A stretch of DNA of 64,000 nucleotides from the NCBI GenBank assembly GCA_964006375.1, contig OZ023264.1, positions 177,850,010 through 177,914,009 on the forward strand, written 5' to 3'. Under the pieces are notes generated by a model. That model saw only the letters and a list, made by a program, of their open reading frames with translations. It made no database searches and was not told the DNA's origin. Source of the DNA: Tillus elongatus (taxonomy: Eukaryota; Arthropoda; Insecta; Coleoptera; Cleridae). The position numbers and the translations under genes are program-made. Positions 35,238 through 48,896 of the stretch are shown here, in pieces (positions within the stretch are counted from its first letter, which is position 1; the number at the start of each line of letters is the position of its first letter).

Positions 35238-37030
35238 GCTGATTATACCAAAATAATAACTGGTGAAGATATCTCAGAAGCTAGAGTCGGTATCTGGACA
35301 GCATGGGCTATATATAAACTGAAACGAAACCAAATATTTGGAAATTAAGATATTAAAAGCAGAAGGAAATATAAAATTGGTAACTCAATACAAAGGCTTT
35401 TATTACCACAGCAATCTAAACACCTACGTATACCAGTAACAAATAGAAATGAAGAAGAAACATATATTGAGAAAGGAATATCAAAAGGCTGCCAGTCAAT
35501 GACAAAATTAGAAAATATTATGAAATTCTATATTAAGAAATACAAAAATATGAATTTATAGAACGGTGATACAAGGGTCTGTCTTGTGTGGCTGTGAGAG
35601 ATGGGTCTTCAATAAAAAATATTGTGAGAGAGGAAGACGTTTGCCAGGAGATATGGGGTGTAAAAGATGAATAAAGAAGCAATGATTATATATGAACATC
35701 CAAATATCATAAAGAAGTGAAAGCACAAAGGGTGATATTACTAAGGCATGGCTACAGACTGAAAGACGATAGGCATTCCAGGAGGGTACTTATGGCAGGA
35801 CAGGAAGAAAAGTGAAGAAGGAAGAACGGAGATGGCTTAAAGCAGGTAAGGTTGATCCAAGAAAGATACAAATCCACGACTGTTAAAGGAAAAAGAAAAA
35901 AGAGGGAAGGGCAGGCATCTAGTAAGAAGAAGATAGACAAAAATCAATGAAAATCCAAGTTAAAAATTCACGCCAAGGTCCTGCCAGACCTGTAAAGCTG
36001 TTGTATGTACGGTAATAAAATTATTTTTTTACATAACTTTTACAAATAAAACTGATATTTATAGGGCCTTGAACTTTACTTTATATAAAAAGAAGAAAAA
36101 ATTCATTCAGTAAACTTTCATTTTCATCGTAAGCCATATAAATATATCAATATTCAGAAACCACAATACTCGTAATTGTTCAGCGAATGTGTACGTGAGT
36201 TTACAAATTCGGGAAAAGAGCAAGTATGAAAATTTTATAAGACAACACACACACATAGCTCTCTGTCTCCTTCCCTTTCTGTCGTTCTCTCTCTTACACA
36301 CACACATAGCCAAAACTCATTATTCCGGATATAAAACAACACGATTGTGTTGTAAGGCCGATTCTCCCTTGCCGGATTCTAGAACTCAGACAGAAAACTG
36401 CGCTGAAAGCTCGTTATGAATTATTTAGAGGGGTCATGTGTGCAGTTAGGAGCACTACGCCCCGGCTAATTCGCGAATTTGCACACTAACTCACACATAT
36501 AGAACGGAAAGAGAAGTTCCATTTTCTTAACCGGGTAATTGTAAAGAGGTAAAACTGGTTAAAGCAACATGACGCCCACGAAAGTTCACATTAAACGTCG
36601 CTTCCAGTTGCTTAAAGTTCGAGAGGTCTGGCAGCAATTAATCACCATTGTCTGGTTGCGCAAGCTGTTGGTGTTCCCATTTATAATGCTGATGCAGTCT
36701 ACACTCACAGTGAGTTGTTGCAGACTCAAGTGTTTGGATGTCTAATGGACACGTGGTTTTGTATTGACTGAAACATCTTTGTGATGCAATTTCCAGCTGA
36801 TAAATGTAGAGAAGGTACATTTCGCAAGACGTGTACACGTGCCGAGCAATAATGTATTTCCTCTATATCTGTATTATCAATAAACATATTGTACCCTACG
36901 TTTGCTTCGTCATATGTAGCGCATCATATAAAATTATTTGTAATTGCAAAGGCCGTTTCTCCCTGACACGTACCAATTTCATTAATTGAATTAAATATTC
37001 TGCATTTTTGCTCTTTGCCTAAAAATATAG
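35238..37030. other. No gene recognised
   Basis: About 1.8 kb. 35240-36000 is purine-rich with scattered stops; 36240-36310 has short CA and CT repeats; 36420-37030 is unique. No domain, RNA or family repeat is recognisable. The 68-76 codon open frames around 36107-36419 overlap on both strands and are low-complexity. Confidence 0.5.
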
Positions 37031-39404
37031 GTACGTATGTATATTCTTTAACCAATATGGTTCAGCAACCTACTTACTTTCCTCGTATCCCAACACACAG
37101 CTCAAATCCCTTGGATCTCCTTCTTACTACACAACCTGAATGCTATAAGATATCAGTCACCGCCCCCCTTGGTCGCTCAGACCACGGCATGGTCACTGCT
37201 TCCTGCGTAATGCAACCCGAGGTCACACAGTCATCACACTCACGTATCGTTTGGCACTACAACTCCGTAAACTGGGACGAAATGCGGGATTACTTTTCCT
37301 CATTTCCATGGGCGTCTGTCTGCTTCTCTCATCCTGACCCCTCTGATATCTCACAAAACGTCACCGAAATTATCCAAGCTGGCATGGAATTATTTATCCC
37401 ACATACACAGAAAACCTCTTCAGCCACTCAAAAGCCCTGGTTCTCTAAATCCTGTGACAAGGCCAGACTTGAAAAGGTCAAAGCTCACAAAACGCTTCTA
37501 CACAATCCTAGTCAAGAAAATCGTCAAGCATTTAACGACGCAAGAAACCGCTATGTCCGTATTCTTTCTGAGGCAAAAAACTCGTTTAATAACCACATCA
37601 AAAACAAAGTCCTCTTAAGCTCCAACGGCGGCAATCCCTTCTGGACTCTTGCTAAATCCATTGGGAATAATTTCTGCAAAAGCACGTTCCCACCTCTTGT
37701 CTCAGGGGATGAAATTGTTTCTACCGCCCTGGGCAAGAATTCGTTGTTCGCCGGCAATTCTACTCTCAACCCACCTCCAAATGTTCAACCACAGTCCCCA
37801 ATGTCGCGCATAAAATGACGGATATCATTTTCAAAACTAAAAAGGTACGAAAGATGCTCTCTGGCCTTGACGAGATTCCAGCAATTGTTCTCAAAAAATG
37901 CGCACCAGAGCTTGCTCCTGTCCTGACTCGTATGTTTCAGATATCTTATAATAAAGGCATATTCCCTAGTAACTGGAAAACTGCTCGAGTACAACCCATC
38001 CCCAAGAAAGGATCCAAAGCGCTTCCCAGCAACTACAGGCCTATTTCTCTCCTTTCAGTCGTCTCTAAAGTGATGGAAAAGTATATAAATACCGAATTAC
38101 TAAAATATCTTGAAAAACACAGTCTAATCCACGACAGGCAGTATGGATTCCGTCAGCGCAGAACGACTGCCGACCTCCTTTCCTTTGTCACCCATTCTTG
38201 GAACAAGTCTATGGAACAACACGGTGAATCCCAGATTGTTACTCTAGACATATCCAAAGCATTCGACCAGGTCTGGCACGCAGCGCTGCTTAATAAACTT
38301 CCGGCCCATGGCCTACCACCAAAACTCTGTATGTGGACAGCAAATTTCCTCTCCAACAGGAGCATATCCGTTGTTGTGGATGGCCATTCCTCTAAACTGT
38401 ATCCAATTAATGCAGGAGTTCCTCAAGGTTCAGCTTTAGCCCCTACTTTGTTTCTTCTCCACATCAATGACCTCCTCTCGAGCACATCCAACCCAGTTCA
38501 CAGCTACGCGGACGACAGCACCCTCCATTCAAATATACAATATTCTAAGCCTGTTTCTTTAGCCCAATTAGATGAGGATCGCAGACTCATGGAGGGTTCT
38601 GTCTCCGTGGATCTCCAAAAATATTAGACTGGGGAAGTAGAAATCTTGTACAATTCAACCCCACCAAAACTAAGTGTTGCTTTCTTTCTCACAAGAGATA
38701 CACCAGCCGTAGACCCATCACAATGAACATCCAAGTTATTCAAAGTAATGAGTCCTTTTCTCTTGCTGGGATTTCTGTGGATCGAAATCTTAATTGGCAC
38801 CAACATGTCACATCAATCGCAGAAGCGGCTGCTAAGAAATTAGGTTTCCTCTTCCGGGCTCGCAAATACTTTTCACCAGCTAATCTCTATACCTTATATA
38901 CTTCACAAATAAGGCCAAACCTCGAGTACTGCTCCCACATCTGGGGTGCCGCTGCCGCTTCTACTCTCGCTATCCTGGACTCCATTCAAAAGAGAGCTAT
39001 ACGTCTCATCGGTGACCCTACCCTCACCCAAAGGCTGCCATCCCTTGCCCACCGACGTGCCGTTGGTGACCTCTCTCTCTTTTATAGATATCTGCACGGG
39101 CACTGCTCAGAGGAGCTTTGCTCCATAGTTCCCCCACCTGCTGCCCCCAACAGATCTACCAGGGGAACAGAGCGAATGCACCCTTTTACTGTCCAGGTCA
39201 CCAGACATAGAACATCTTGTTATGCCCGTTCTTTTGTCCCGAGGACTTCCAAGTTGTGGAATTCCTTGCCGGCACATGTTTTTCCTTCTCCTCCGAACCT
39301 CCAAACCTTCAAGTACAGAATTAACAAGCTGCCTTTTTCCTTCTTGTCAACACCCACGGTACGATAGTATTTAGGCTGTAAGCCCTCGTGGTGTGTTGTT
39401 GAAA

Positions 39405-39405
<1 letters not shown>
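37031..39405 (+). pseudogene. LINE-A, longest 3' copy (linker, RT, C-terminus)
   Basis: Non-LTR retrotransposon, CR1/jockey type. Three frames: 37015-37818 (end of endonuclease, PLGRSDHGMVTASC, then linker to PFWTLAKSIGNNFCKS), 37815-38627 (RT: NYRPISLLSVVSKVMEKYI, GFRQRRTTADLLSFV, TLDISKAFDQVWHAALL with the first catalytic D, NAGVPQGSALAPTLFLLHIN, SYADDSTLHSN with the second and third) and 38723-39367 (post-RT segment to the stop). Two frameshifts inactivate it. The endonuclease N-terminus is missing, as in most 5'-truncated LINEs. The 3' end is ttaggctgtaagccctcgtg and gtgtgttgttgaaat. It serves here as the reference for the other LINE-A pieces. Confidence 0.88.

Positions 39406-39407
<2 letters not shown>

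Positions 39408-39500
<93 letters not shown>
39408..39500. repeat. (TA)n microsatellite
   Basis: About 90 bp joining the LINE-A tail to the terminus of a mariner-like element. Either the LINE ended in the array or the array grew from its tail. Confidence 0.95.
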
Positions 39501-40665
39501 TAGGGTGGCGCATTGAAAACGAAACAGACCGCTTTGCGTCCAGAGAATTTGTTTTAAGCAACGCTGAAACACGTCAATTTTAATATTGAGGGGGACATCT
39601 TTTGACATAAAACTCAACTTTGTCACATAAACCCCTTAAGGGTGGTGATAACAACCCTTATATTTTAAATAGGGAACATGGGTCTAGTGTTACATCATTT
39701 GAACGCTCTTTCTTTTCTGAATTTAGCACACAATTTTTTTTGGAAATTTTATCAACTAGTTTAAAAATTATTCACAGTTGAAGATGCAAAAACGCGTTTC
39801 ACTCATTCCGATAAGAAATGTGCTGATAGTCAATGTTTTGTTGGTTTGTAAACAAAAAATTGACTATCAGAACATTTCTTATCGGAATGAGAGAAATGCG
39901 GTTTATTATTTCAGTTTATCGGTCGGTTTGATACTTGATAGTACTACCGAAAATTAATTTCACAATGGTGTATTCTGTAGAAGAAAGAGTTGAAATAATT
40001 ACTCTTTTTTTTTTCAAAAACGATAACTGTGCCAACCGTACCGCACATTTGTTTAATGAACGACATCCGAACAGACATTTTAACAGAAAATACATTTTGG
40101 AGTTAGTTGCAAAGTTTCGAGAAAGTGGTTAAGTAGCCAACAAAAAACGGAATCCTGAACGTGAATTTCCAGTTAGAAATGAGACTACTGAGATTGAAGT
40201 TTTAGGACTAATTGCTGCAGACCCAACTTTGAGCACGAGAAAATTGGCCACTGTTTCAAACATCAAAAGAAGAACTATTCAGCGAATATTGAAGCATCAT
40301 AAATTTGACCCGTATAAAATTATCTTGTACAACAACTGAATGAAGATGATTTTGATCGACGGCTGGAGTTTTGTGAAGTTATGACTACACGAATAGCTGA
40401 TAACGGGAACTTTCTGTTCAATATCTGTTTTTCAGACGAGTGTACGTTTTTTATTAAACTCTACAGTCAATCGTCATAATTGTCGTTATTGGGCAGATAA
40501 TAATCCAAGAAATGTTCACGAAGTCCACATTCAAACTCCACAGAAATTGAATGTTTGGACTGGCATTTTTGGAGACCGTTCAATCGGACCAATTTTTCTT
40601 CATGGCAATTTGAGTGGCGAAACGTATTTGGACTTACTCGAAGGTATCCCATTCCAGTTGCTCGG
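39501..40665 (+). pseudogene. Mariner-like element, 3'-truncated
   Basis: Starts tagggtggcgcattgaaaac next to (TA)n, like other ends here. The transposase starts at ATG 39965 ([16 protein letters not shown]-terminal HTH of the DUF4817 kind), continues with frame changes through STRKLATVSNIKRRTIQRIL, then ISVFQTSVRFLL (DE motif lost), NRHNCRYWADNNPRNVHEVH, QKLNVWTGIFGDRSIGPIFL and YLDLLEG, and ends before the second catalytic aspartate. Relative of the pseudogene at 6211-7255. At about 40690 it runs into TA-element sequence, so the right TIR is gone. Confidence 0.8.
39793..39902. repeat. Inverted repeat (hairpin) in mariner-like 5' region
   Basis: Arms of about 46 bp: actcattccgataagaaatg on the left and catttcttatcggaatgaga on the right, with a loop of about 15 bases, located just upstream of the transposase start. 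Confidence 0.8.
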
Positions 40666-40689
40666 ATACTTACAAAAATATCGCGTTTT

Positions 40690-40824
40690 CAGAAAGTTTT
40701 CCCGCTGGAAGAACTTGAGTATAAAGGCTGATTAACGAACTCGACCTCGGTTTTCGCCCAAACAAGATTTTTGCCAAGTTTAATTGAAATCAGTTTAGTA
40801 TCTTTTGAGTTATCGGATACATAC

Positions 40825-40899
<75 letters not shown>

Positions 40900-41030
40900 T
40901 TTTAACGGACCTTGGTTCTGGGTTCTAGGGACCCAAATTCGCGCTGATCTGAAGAAATTTTTCTGAAAGCTTTTCATTGTGACCTCTCTATTAGATAATC
41001 TTTCTTAATGAAAATTCGCTAAAACAAGTT
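40690..41030 (+). repeat. TA-element 3' part
   Basis: Subfamily variant shared with 4515-4850 (aacgaactcgacctcggttt, ttttgagttatcggatacat), then (TA)n at 40829-40895, ttctgggttctagggaccca and the end block gaaaattcgctaaa. Confidence 0.7.
40829..40895. repeat. (TA)n microsatellite
   Basis: Perfect TA repeat of about 67 bp. Confidence 0.95.
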
Positions 41031-41381
41031 TAGTAAAAATTTTTTTTGAAACGATCCACATTGCTTGAGTTCATCAGCACACCCCTATAAAACCGGCTTT
41101 TCGAAAAATTTTTTTTCTCAAATTTTTATTTCCATAACTAATTATAATGTTGTTTTCCGTGACTTTTAATATTCTCAATAAGTCAATTGATGTAAAAATC
41201 AGTTTGTAGTGCAGCACATGTACAGAAGATTTTGCTAGTGATGTTTATTAACGTATGGAACAAGAGCCTACAATATTTTTTGAACCCCTGTCCTAAGAAA
41301 CTAATAGTTATTTCAATTTTGATTTTTGCTAATAAAATGTTAAATTTGACTGACTGCATAAAATAAGGTAACTAGCTATAT
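41031..41381. other. No gene recognised
   Basis: About 350 bp AT-rich DNA without ORF or recognised repeat. Confidence 0.5.
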
Positions 41382-41529
41382 GCTCAGTTTAACAAAGTTC
41401 GATTAGATATTTAACGGACGGTTAGTACCTGCCTCTGACGACCAATCACAGACTATAATTCGGGTTTTTGCCATGACAATAAAATATTTTGAAGCTGTGA
41501 TTGGTCATCTGAAGCCTTGATTATCTAAC

Positions 41530-41543
41530 CGGACCTTTAATAT
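41530..41543. repeat. Target duplication of fold-back insertion, left
   Basis: cggacctttaatat, repeated exactly at 42213-42226. Confidence 0.75.
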
Positions 41544-42212
41544 ACTCAGTGAGTGGTGGACGTTCCGCCACCTAGTTGCGGAACCAAGTAGTATGTTGTC
41601 ACGCCAGCTCCAAATAACACAAAGTGTTAAAAAAATAGAGACTGTATACAACTAACTAATAATTTAGAAAATTGCCAGCCCTGACCCATTTCTACCCCAA
41701 TATAGGGACAAAGTATGTAAGACTAGATGCATTCTCGCAACAATTAGAACCCTATACCGGTTTCGCTCTCATTAGAGCTCTTCAGTGCGGCATACTAATT
41801 GTAGCAAAATGCACCAAAAGTAACACGGCTATAGTATAGCCAGCCTTAAAATACTCAGTGAGTGGTCGGCACGTCCACCACTCACTGAGTATTTTAAGGC
41901 TGGCTATACTATAGCCATGTTACTTTTGGTGCATTTTTGCCAGTGCTGACAATTTTCTAAATTGTTAGTTGTATACAGTCTCTATTTTTTTAACACTTTG
42001 TGTTATTTGTAGCTGGCGTGACAACATACTACTTGGTTCCGCAACTAGGTGGCGGCACGTCCACCACTCACTGAGTATTTTAAGGCTGGCTATACCATAG
42101 CCTTGTTACTTTTGGTGCATTTTTACTACAATTAGTATGCCGTACTGAAGAGCTCTAATGATAGCGGAACCGGTCTACGGTTCTAATTGTTGCGAGAATG
42201 CATCTAGTCTTA
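41544..42212. mobile_element. Fold-back insertion with permuted inverted modules
   Basis: Flanked by cggacctttaatat at 41530-41543 and 42213-42226. It is made of module A (41544-41690, begins actcagtgagtggtggacg), module B (41719-41880, begins taagactagatgcattctcg and ends in the first bases of A), a short inverted piece of B (41881-41937), inverted A (41938-42085) and inverted B (about 42060-42212). The inverted half reads B then A as one continuous unit, whereas the forward half reads A then B, as at a tandem junction. No ORF. The class is unknown. Confidence 0.75.
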
Positions 42213-42226
42213 CGGACCTTTAATAT
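42213..42226. repeat. Target duplication of fold-back insertion, right
   Basis: cggacctttaatat, identical to 41530-41543. Confidence 0.75.
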
Positions 42227-42252
42227 TTAATCGATCTTTGTGAAACCGGGCC

Positions 42253-42368
42253 ATAAGATTCGGGTTTTTGCTATGACAACCAAATATTTTGAAGCTGTGA
42301 TTGGTTGTATTAAGCCTTGATTATCTAACCGGCCGTTAAATATTCAATCAAGCTTTGTGAAACTGGGC
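42253..42368. mobile_element. MITE-M, copy 3 (5' truncated)
   Basis: Starts within the element (taagattcgggtttttgc) directly after copy 2 and ends agctttgtgaaactgggc. Blocks ttgattatctaaccgg and caaatattttgaagctgtga are shared with the other copies. Confidence 0.7.
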
Positions 42369-43361
42369 AACGGTGCCTTAATTTTGGTCGTTTATTGTCG
42401 ATCTTATCCTGTACAATTATGATGCAATTAATTAGGCTTTAGAACAACGGCAACAATGAAAGTAGTTATCTGTCAATAGCCGGAGCTTGAAAAGTCTATC
42501 GATCGAAAGCTTTTAGGAAATTAAGCAACAGATAAGTTTTATTATAGCAATTATGGAATTAGATTTTTATCTGTGTCTAAAATTCAGTTAACTACATTTA
42601 TTGACGTATAATTCCATAAGGATAGCAATATATCATTTTACAATTTAAAATGAATTAGTTGGGCTCTTGGCTTGCTAATAATCTAATGCAGATGTAATTA
42701 ATTTCTCATATGTCAACTGTGACATGTTCTGTGGTATCTACGCTGTGACATATTACATCAACCACACTACTAATATTGCAAAATAAGTTTTTATTGATGT
42801 AATTGTGGCGGTTTTGTTGTAACCATATGTCAATTAATAGCAAAGAACATATCGCGTAAGAACTAAACTTCACCGCAACTGCAAAACGGTGTTTTATATG
42901 TTCTGTAAATTTGGTAAACGTTTATCATAGCAAAACTTTGAAAAGAATATAATAGGTTTGTTTAGGTCGGAGCTAGGAATCAAGACTATAAAGGAACTGT
43001 CTTCATTTCTTTTTGCAATACTGACGAATACGTTGGCACAAAGAGACACGATTATTCTTTGGTGCTCGCTGCTGTCTTATTAAGTTGCAGAATAATACCG
43101 ACGCTTAAGACTTTAGGGACAGCTTGTATTTATATACTAGTATTTGAGTATTTCAACTTTAAAAATTAAAAATTAGAGAACAGTCAATACCAAAATATAT
43201 ATGTAATATTGCATAACATGTATATTAGAATGTTTTAGATTTATGCTACACTTCTCATTTGTTAAAATAGTTGAAAAATCTGCCCCTAAAGACCTTAAAT
43301 ATTACTAATAAGTAACTTAAGACCATTATCGGTTATCTACCTGTCTTCATTGCAGTTTTCC
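42369..43361. other. No gene recognised
   Basis: About 990 bp of unique AT-rich DNA; no domain-bearing ORF. Confidence 0.5.
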
Positions 43362-43436
43362 CGAGCCCGAAGTGGTCTAATGGTTAGCATTCCCGTCTGG
43401 TGAGCGCAGGGACGCGGACTCAAATCTCACCGGTGA
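43362..43436 (+). pseudogene. tRNA-like sequence, possible GGT anticodon
   Basis: A-box-like tggtctaatggttagcatt and B-box-like ggactcaaatc, with a loop ctggtga that would present GGT (Thr), followed by T-runs (cttttcttttttttaat). Anticodon and T stems have mismatches and the acceptor ends do not pair, so a decayed tRNA or SINE head is more likely than a functional tRNA. Confidence 0.4.
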
Positions 43437-43449
43437 CTGAATTTCACTT

Positions 43450-43779
43450 TTCTTTTTTTTAATACTTTTTTTCGTCTTTGATTCCATTTTAACGTTATCT
43501 GATCAGATTGTGTAATTCCAGTATATCTTTTAGCGGCTTTTTTTTTGAAAAGGAAAGATAAGCACTTTTAATACTTTTAATTCAAGTTTAATAGTAGCTG
43601 TTGTTTTCCTTAGTTGGTAAAACCGTGCCACAGTTAACATAGACGTAGAGATTTGTGACATGAGAAGAGGTTTTCGCAGCATCAACAGGCAAAATAATTT
43701 TCTCTGTAAAGCCACAGAAAAAGCATCTAATTATGTATTTAGATCAGATTTTCAATATTTTTTAATTTATTTAATTTAT
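43450..43779. other. No gene recognised
   Basis: About 330 bp between the tRNA-like locus and a duplicated segment; T-rich, non-coding. Confidence 0.5.
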
Positions 43780-44120
43780 CTCTATTTATTAGTTAATTTT
43801 CTTGTACAAAATATTCTTTTAATAGCAAATTTTCTTATAAATGAATTTAATTAATTTTTTAAACTATTCAATTGATGGAACATTTTTTAAACGAAATTCA
43901 TCGAAAATAAGGTTTTACTGGATTTTCGTGCAAACAAATTATTTTATTTTCCATTTTAATTACAGATGAGGTATATAATATAAATTTTATGTATTCTTTT
44001 TGCAAAATTCTGTGTAAAAAGATGTTTAACCAGTTTTCGCAGAAATCTTTTTGTGGTTCGCAGAAATGATTTTTTGTAAGATGTTTTTGTGACATTTTGG
44101 TAATTAATGATAAATGTTTA
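43780..44120 (+). repeat. Local direct duplication, unit 1
   Basis: Blocks ttttcttgtacaaaatattc, aataaggttttactggattt and tcgtgcaaacaaattatttt recur in the same order at 44295-44570 with moderate divergence. T-rich, non-coding. Confidence 0.65.
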
Positions 44121-44294
44121 ACAAGTTATTATATAACAAGATGTTTACGGACTTTCTTGAAAAATTGTTTGAAAATTTTCATGGCATTTTTTTGTGTCGT
44201 CGAAAAAGTTGGTATATTTTGGTAGGTGGGTAAATAACTTGAAATGGTTGGTTGGCCAGGAAAATCGGACCAGTGTTTTTAATTGATTTCATTT

Positions 44295-44570
44295 AGTTTT
44301 ATTAGCGAATTTTCTTGTACAAAATGTTCTTTTAATAGCGATTTTTCTTGTAAATGAATTAAATGAATTTTCTTTGAAGAAACATTTGAGAATTTTTGTA
44401 TGAATAATTATTCAATTTATGGAAAAAATTTAAAATGAAATTCGGCGAAAATAAGGTTTCAATGGATTTTCGTGCAAACAAATTACTTTATTTTCAATTT
44501 TAATTATAGGTATATAATTTGAATTTTATGTATGATTTTAGCAGAATTTTGTGTGAAAAATATTTAGCCA
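44295..44570 (+). repeat. Local direct duplication, unit 2
   Basis: Copy of 43780-44120: ttttcttgtacaaaatgttc, aataaggtttcaatggattt and tcgtgcaaacaaattacttt. Confidence 0.65.
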
Positions 44571-44619
44571 AATTTGATGCGTGCTTTCATTAAAAAAGAC
44601 ATATCTGCAATTAAAAATA

Positions 44620-44703
44620 TTTTGATGAAAATTCACTACCATAACGCACTTGCTGCGTCCAACTCTTTAGTGAATTAAAAAAAACATTAATGAGGAGATC
44701 CGT

Positions 44704-44776
<73 letters not shown>
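44620..44776 (-). repeat. TA-element ends and left (TA)n of mariner insertion 2
   Basis: Holds a reversed 5' terminus (aacgcacttgctgcgtccaa at 44645-44664), then the 3' palindrome of another copy (tttagtgaattaaaaaaaac) and (TA)n from 44706. The rest of that second copy resumes at 47081 beyond the transposon. Confidence 0.65.
44706..44776. repeat. (TA)n, left of mariner insertion 2
   Basis: About 71 bp of TA repeat ending at the transposon terminus. Confidence 0.95.
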
Positions 44777-44782
<6 letters not shown>

Positions 44783-45276
44783 GATTCATAAGTGGTGACC
44801 AAAAATGAAACCCCATGTTCTTTGAATAATTTTAGAGAGGGTATGTCCTATAAAAAAATTTCCTATAATGCTTCATTAAAAATATACAGGGTGTTGAAAT
44901 TGAATTTCAAAAAATAGAATTTCCCAATTTTTTAAAAAGTAGTACATATATTTTGCTGAAACTTCGCATGTGTAGGCTGCTATGGAAGGCGCGTATTCCA
45001 CCATAACAATTGAATCGGCTAATCCAGCAGTGGCGCGCGTATCCACATGTCATTGGTTATCCCGCAAGAAAAAAAAACGTGTAAGCCAATGATTTTTTTT
45101 TAATTTATCATTTTTTGAATCTTACTTTCATTCATGAACAAAATGACTCTCTTGATAATTTTCTGTACGACTCTTATTTTACGAGTAAGCAATGAATCAG
45201 GTAAGTGTTTTAGAGAACAGTTCATGATTTTTAACCAGTCGTTGTTTGGTAGAAAATCGCAATGATACACTTTTAT
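44777..45276 (+). repeat. Left TIR of mariner insertion 2
   Basis: Inverse of 46596-47081. It includes aggcgcgtattccaccataa and ccagcagtggcgcgcgtatc. Confidence 0.85.
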
Positions 45277-45298
45277 CAGGCTTATGGTAATTTATTTA

Positions 45299-46362
45299 TT
45301 ACAATAAATGTTCAAAAATGCCTCCATTGGCCTGAAGACACGCACGATATCTTTTTAATATGAAAAATTTAATGTATTGAGGATTCATTGTTGCTTGAAT
45401 ATGACGAAAAGCATTATTTATCAGTTGTTGTAGCTGCTCTGGTGTATTTATTTGTTCACTGTAGACCAGTCGCTTAAAATCACCCCAAAGATAGAAGTCA
45501 AGTGGGTTTAAGTTCAGTGATCTTGCAGGCCAATATATTGGTCCAGTTCTGCCAATTCGTCTTTCATTATAATGTTCATGTAGCCATGTAACAACGTTTC
45601 GACTATGATGCGCTGGTGTACCGTCATGCTGGTACCACATTATACCTCTTGTTGCTAGTGGAATGTCATCTAGAATGTTTTCTACACAGTTTTCTAGGAG
45701 CGCTAAGTACCAAGATCCATTTAAACGTTATGGCAGGACTTCCATGAACAGTAAGCCGTTAAAATACCACACCATAAATTAATGGAAAATCTATGTTGAA
45801 ATGTGCGAGTCCTTGTTGCATGCGTATTTTCCAATGACCAGACATGTTCATTATGAGAATTATAAATACCATTTCTTGTAAATGTTGATTCGTCAGACCA
45901 GAAGATTAGATTGGGGATTAAGATATTTTGATTGTTCATTTCCAACATCCATTCACAAAAGACTCGTCGATGCACATTATCTCCAGGTAGAAGGCAATAA
46001 ACATTCTGTCGATGATAGGGATGTAAGGCTTCTCGATGTAAAGTTCTCCAAACAAAGCTTTGAGAATATTTTAACTGCGTGGCAATCCTCCGAGTACTTG
46101 TAGAAGGTTGATCCATTACTGCATCCACCACTCTCTCTTGGTCTTCAAGTTGATGTTGTCTTCTACCATTAGCTCTAGCGTAAGGGCGTTGTCCAATACC
46201 GCACTGCCGAAGTCTTGAAAACGATCGAGAAAAAACCCTTGGTGTAGGTTGACGGCGAGTGGAAAACCTACGTTGATATTCCCGACAAGCAGCTAGAGCA
46301 TTTCCATCAGCATATCCGTAGATAAAAATTATATTTGCATACTCTTCTGAGGTGTACTCCAT
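45299..46362 (-). pseudogene. DD41D transposase, frameshifted
   Basis: Starts ATG 46362: MEYTSEEYANIIFIYGYADG, an N-terminal HTH of the same type as the intact copy at 12075. Then STSTRRIATQLKYSQSFVWR, and the first catalytic aspartate in IFWSDESTFTRNGIYNSHNE. The frame breaks near 45750 (after SINLWCGILTA); from 45640 it resumes MWYQHDGTPAHH (second D) and ARSLNLNPLDFYLWG (third D; the usual SPDLNPLD has become SLNLNPLD), 41 residues apart, ending at LKRYRACLQANGGIFEHLL. About 340 residues if the frame were continuous. Inactive because of the frameshift and the altered motif. Confidence 0.88.
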
Positions 46363-46540
46363 TATAAGAAGTAAAAGAGTAGAAAATTTTGCAATTTTAT
46401 AAAGTTTACCACTTACACCTATTCAAAATAATAACTTGTTAACCTAAACGTCAAGTGACACTTTATGACAACTTTGGCAAACCAGACTACTACTTACTAA
46501 AATACAACAAAGATAATCGTCGTACAAAAAATTATCAAGA

Positions 46541-48362
<1,822 letters not shown>

Positions 48363-48710
48363 ACTTTTTTTATTTGTGGAATTGAAATCATACAAAATGC
48401 CTTACAAACAGGTTATGCTATTGATTTCCCTAGGTAGTTGCCTCTTTAATAGTAGGTTCGGTTTACTACTGGCTTCACTAGTAATGAATGATGTAACAAC
48501 CTATACAAGGGGTGATGTCAAGTAAAATTCTTGTTTTAATAATTTAGCAGATGGAAAAGAACTGAAACTGAATGTTACTGCCAAGTATAAATAATGCAGG
48601 TGGATAAGGAAACAAAGCACAGTAACATCTTTAACATTGAGAACAAATCTATATCAAAGGGGTGGCAAGAGACAGGACGAAAAGAATGGTCACAGGTCTT
48701 TTCTGTTTGT
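48363..48710. other. No gene recognised
   Basis: About 350 bp, unique; the 66-codon open frame at 48325-48525 overlaps a repeat end and has no motif. Confidence 0.5.
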
Positions 48711-48820
48711 TTTAGTGAATTTTCGTAGAAAAAATTCACTAATTGGCAGATTCCGACTTTTGAATTTTGAAAAGTTTTTTGCAAAAGCGCGAACTAGGAC
48801 CCCTAGGACCCATATCCGGG

Positions 48821-48896
<76 letters not shown>

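Larger units (their letters stand above)
41382..42252. mobile_element. MITE-M, copy 2, interrupted by fold-back insertion
   Basis: The left part, 41382-41543, starts gctcagtttaacaaagttcg. The final part, 42227-42252, ends tctttgtgaaaccgggcc. Between them lies a 669-bp insertion (41544-42212) with 14-base direct repeats. The sequence otherwise follows MITE-M copy 1 at 16931. Confidence 0.75.

Noticed and set aside
43362..43436. Functional tRNA-Thr (GGT)
   Set aside because: Acceptor strands do not pair and the T stem has mismatches, so only a tRNA-like call is supported.
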